A stretch of 7,722 bases of DNA from Bacteroidetes/Chlorobi group bacterium ChocPot_Mid. Its GTDB lineage: Bacteria; Bacteroidota; Ignavibacteria; Kapaibacteriales; UBA2268. Numbering within the stretch: the stretch's first letter is position 1; the number at the start of each line of letters is the position of its first letter. The notes beneath the pieces were generated by a model, which saw only the letters and a list, made by a program, of their open reading frames with translations, made no database searches and was not told where the DNA came from. Location: positions 1-7,722 of the forward strand of contig RCNQ01000087.1 of the NCBI GenBank assembly GCA_003731675.1, written 5' to 3'. The translations under genes and the position numbers were made by a program. This document shows positions 6,606-7,722 of this stretch, in pieces.

Positions 6606-6694
6606 ATTATATTTTTTAAAAATTCTCCCTGATTTCCTGCCCGAAGCATCAGAAGATTCGATTGATAAAAAAAATTATTTAGTTTCGTTTTTTA

Positions 6695-7722
6695 TTATGA
6701 GTTATGAATAATAAATAAAACTTTTTTCTTTTCCTTTAGCAACCTGTTGTATTCTTTGCAGGCAGTCGGTGTATCGAGCAAAATGACCTGTGCATTTTTA
6801 CCGGTTACTGTATTGAAAATAAAATACGGATAATCGTAGAACTGAGTACCTAAAAATCCCTGACCACCAAATTCTTCAAATCCTCTGCCAACGAGAATGA
6901 TGTCGGCTTTCTGATTGAAGAATGTTATAAAATCGCCTCCTCTGTACCATTTTTTCTTGTCAACAGGTCTAATCATACCGTCGGGATAAATCATAAAATC
7001 AAAATAAAGCAAGGGTATGCCCTTGTAAACGATAAGTCCTTGATTGCAGGTTGTAATGTGCTTTTCCCTGTGAATGAGATAACTTGATGTTTGAAAAATA
7101 ACTAAAGCAAATAATATTACAATTAAAGCAATTCTTGTCTTTTTGAATCCGCAAAGATGAAGTAATAAAAATGATAGAAAAAATAAACCGATGGTCCAAA
7201 GAGCAATAACCCACCAATACTCATCTTCGGTCAGGATTGAACTTACATAAAGCAGGATATAATTCAGAAAAACCAGTAGCAGGAGCAAAGATAAAGGCGA
7301 CGAGAAATAATCTTTCAGATTTTTATGTGTGAATTTCCATCCGTTTTTTATCAGCTCAGCATTTTTCAAAATGAAAAACAGGAGAATCAATCCCATAGTA
7401 ACACCCCACATATCCTTAGCAATATCGGATATATCGAAAATCCTGTTGGAGATAAAGACCTGAATACCTTCGTCAAATGCAGAGATGATGAATGCTTTGG
7501 TATAAGTAGCGATGATTATTTTGCTGTCGCTTATTTTTTTTGTGAGCAAATATCTGTGCATAACAAAAACAAACAGCCCATAAGCGAAGTAATGCCAGTT
7601 GTGTTGCAAGTCATAAAATTTGTTGTTAATGAAATAATCTGCTACCTTTTGACCTGCGACCATCATTAAAACAACAAAGAGAATAACGGCAATCCTGAAT
7701 AAGTTCAGTTTTCGGTATGTCA
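6695..7722 (-). CDS. VanZ-like membrane domain fused to Mth938/DUF498-like domain (5' end at the right edge)
   Basis: The frame reaches base 7722 without a stop. Although ATGs occur at 7664-7666 and 7661-7663, the 18 codons before them read TYRKLNLFRIAVILFVVL, a basic start plus a membrane helix, and the edge bases supply the TG of a preceding codon. The true start is therefore probably an ATG at 7721-7723, giving 342 residues. Numbering from the Met at 7666: VanZ-like features are FAYGLFVF (27-34), the helix with FDEGIQVFISNRIFD (64-78) and DIAKDMWGVTMG (81-92), matching the family's DE..Q....R....D...N..G pattern. Further hydrophobic helices lie near 122-145, 150-171 and 178-198, for about seven in all. 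Residues about 220-322 match the Mth938/DUF498 family (relatives include NDUFAF3): YPDGMIRPVD (227-236), ADIILVGRGFEEF (254-266) and LLDTPTACKEYNRLL (296-310), ending KKKVLFIIHNS. Function is unknown for VanZ proteins generally (VanZ itself gives low-level teicoplanin resistance). The fusion is unusual in my experience. Confidence 0.82.
   Translation of the reverse strand, partial: TYRKLNLFRIAVILFVVLMMVAGQKVADYFINNKFYDLQHNWHYFAYGLFVFVMHRYLLTKKISDSKIIIATYTKAFIISAFDEGIQVFISNRIFDISDIAKDMWGVTMGLILLFFILKNAELIKNGWKFTHKNLKDYFSSPLSLLLLLVFLNYILLYVSSILTEDEYWWVIALWTIGLFFLSFLLLHLCGFKKTRIALIVILFALVIFQTSSYLIHREKHITTCNQGLIVYKGIPLLYFDFMIYPDGMIRPVDKKKWYRGGDFITFFNQKADIILVGRGFEEFGGQGFLGTQFYDYPYFIFNTVTGKNAQVILLDTPTACKEYNRLLKEKKKVLFIIHNS

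Noticed and set aside
6629..6652. CTGAT...ATCAG inverted repeat upstream of the cyclase gene
   Set aside because: Arms of only 5 bases (7 with wobble pairs) around a 14-base loop; too weak to call a terminator or regulatory hairpin.
7325..7669. 114-codon plus-strand frame near the right edge
   Set aside because: Antisense to the VanZ-like domain, whose family motifs are clear on the other strand.

Overview
The window looks like a chromosomal segment from an AT-rich member of the Bacteroidetes/Chlorobi/Ignavibacteria (FCB) group. The main pointer is the left-edge gene, a secreted beta-propeller protein resembling PorZ, a factor of the type IX secretion system confined to that group. Most starts lack a clear Shine-Dalgarno sequence, and candidate promoters resemble the Bacteroidetes TTTG-N19-TAnnTTTG form. 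The phylum is an inference; no rRNA or other marker is present to place it more finely. No tRNA, rRNA, insertion sequence, integrase, attachment site or CRISPR array was seen.

Layout. Bases 1-1029 (minus) hold the N-terminal 343 codons of the PorZ-like exported propeller, which runs off the left edge. Directly upstream of it on the same strand is ribH, lumazine synthase of riboflavin biosynthesis (1097-1564). A 323-base divergent intergenic region (1565-1887) carries candidate promoters for both directions, a short inverted repeat and a 5'-leader stem-loop. Two plus-strand genes follow, 11 bases apart: a membrane-anchored GT2 glycosyltransferase of the dolichyl-phosphate-sugar synthase type (1888-3057) and a DUF2142 polytopic membrane protein (3069-4520). 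Together they suggest a lipid-linked glycosylation pair, in which the first makes a polyprenyl-phosphate sugar and the second may use it on the far side of the membrane.

The convergent gap 4521-4592 is almost entirely a tandem heptanucleotide repeat (AGAAGAT/AGAAGTT). Beyond it on the minus strand is a 666-residue class III adenylate cyclase (4593-6593). It has a large N-terminal region I do not recognise, a two-helix membrane hairpin, a coiled-coil linker and a complete catalytic domain. Upstream of it, also on the minus strand and reaching the right edge, is a fusion of a VanZ-like membrane domain with a C-terminal Mth938/DUF498-like domain (6695-7722). Its reading frame stays open past the first internal ATG, so its start lies at or just beyond the edge.

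Points most worth following: the VanZ-Mth938 fusion with its predicted periplasmic C-terminal domain, the unassigned cytosolic sensor region of the cyclase, the heptamer repeat separating the convergent genes, and the GT2/DUF2142 pair. I do not see a clear-cut new multi-gene defence or mobile system here.
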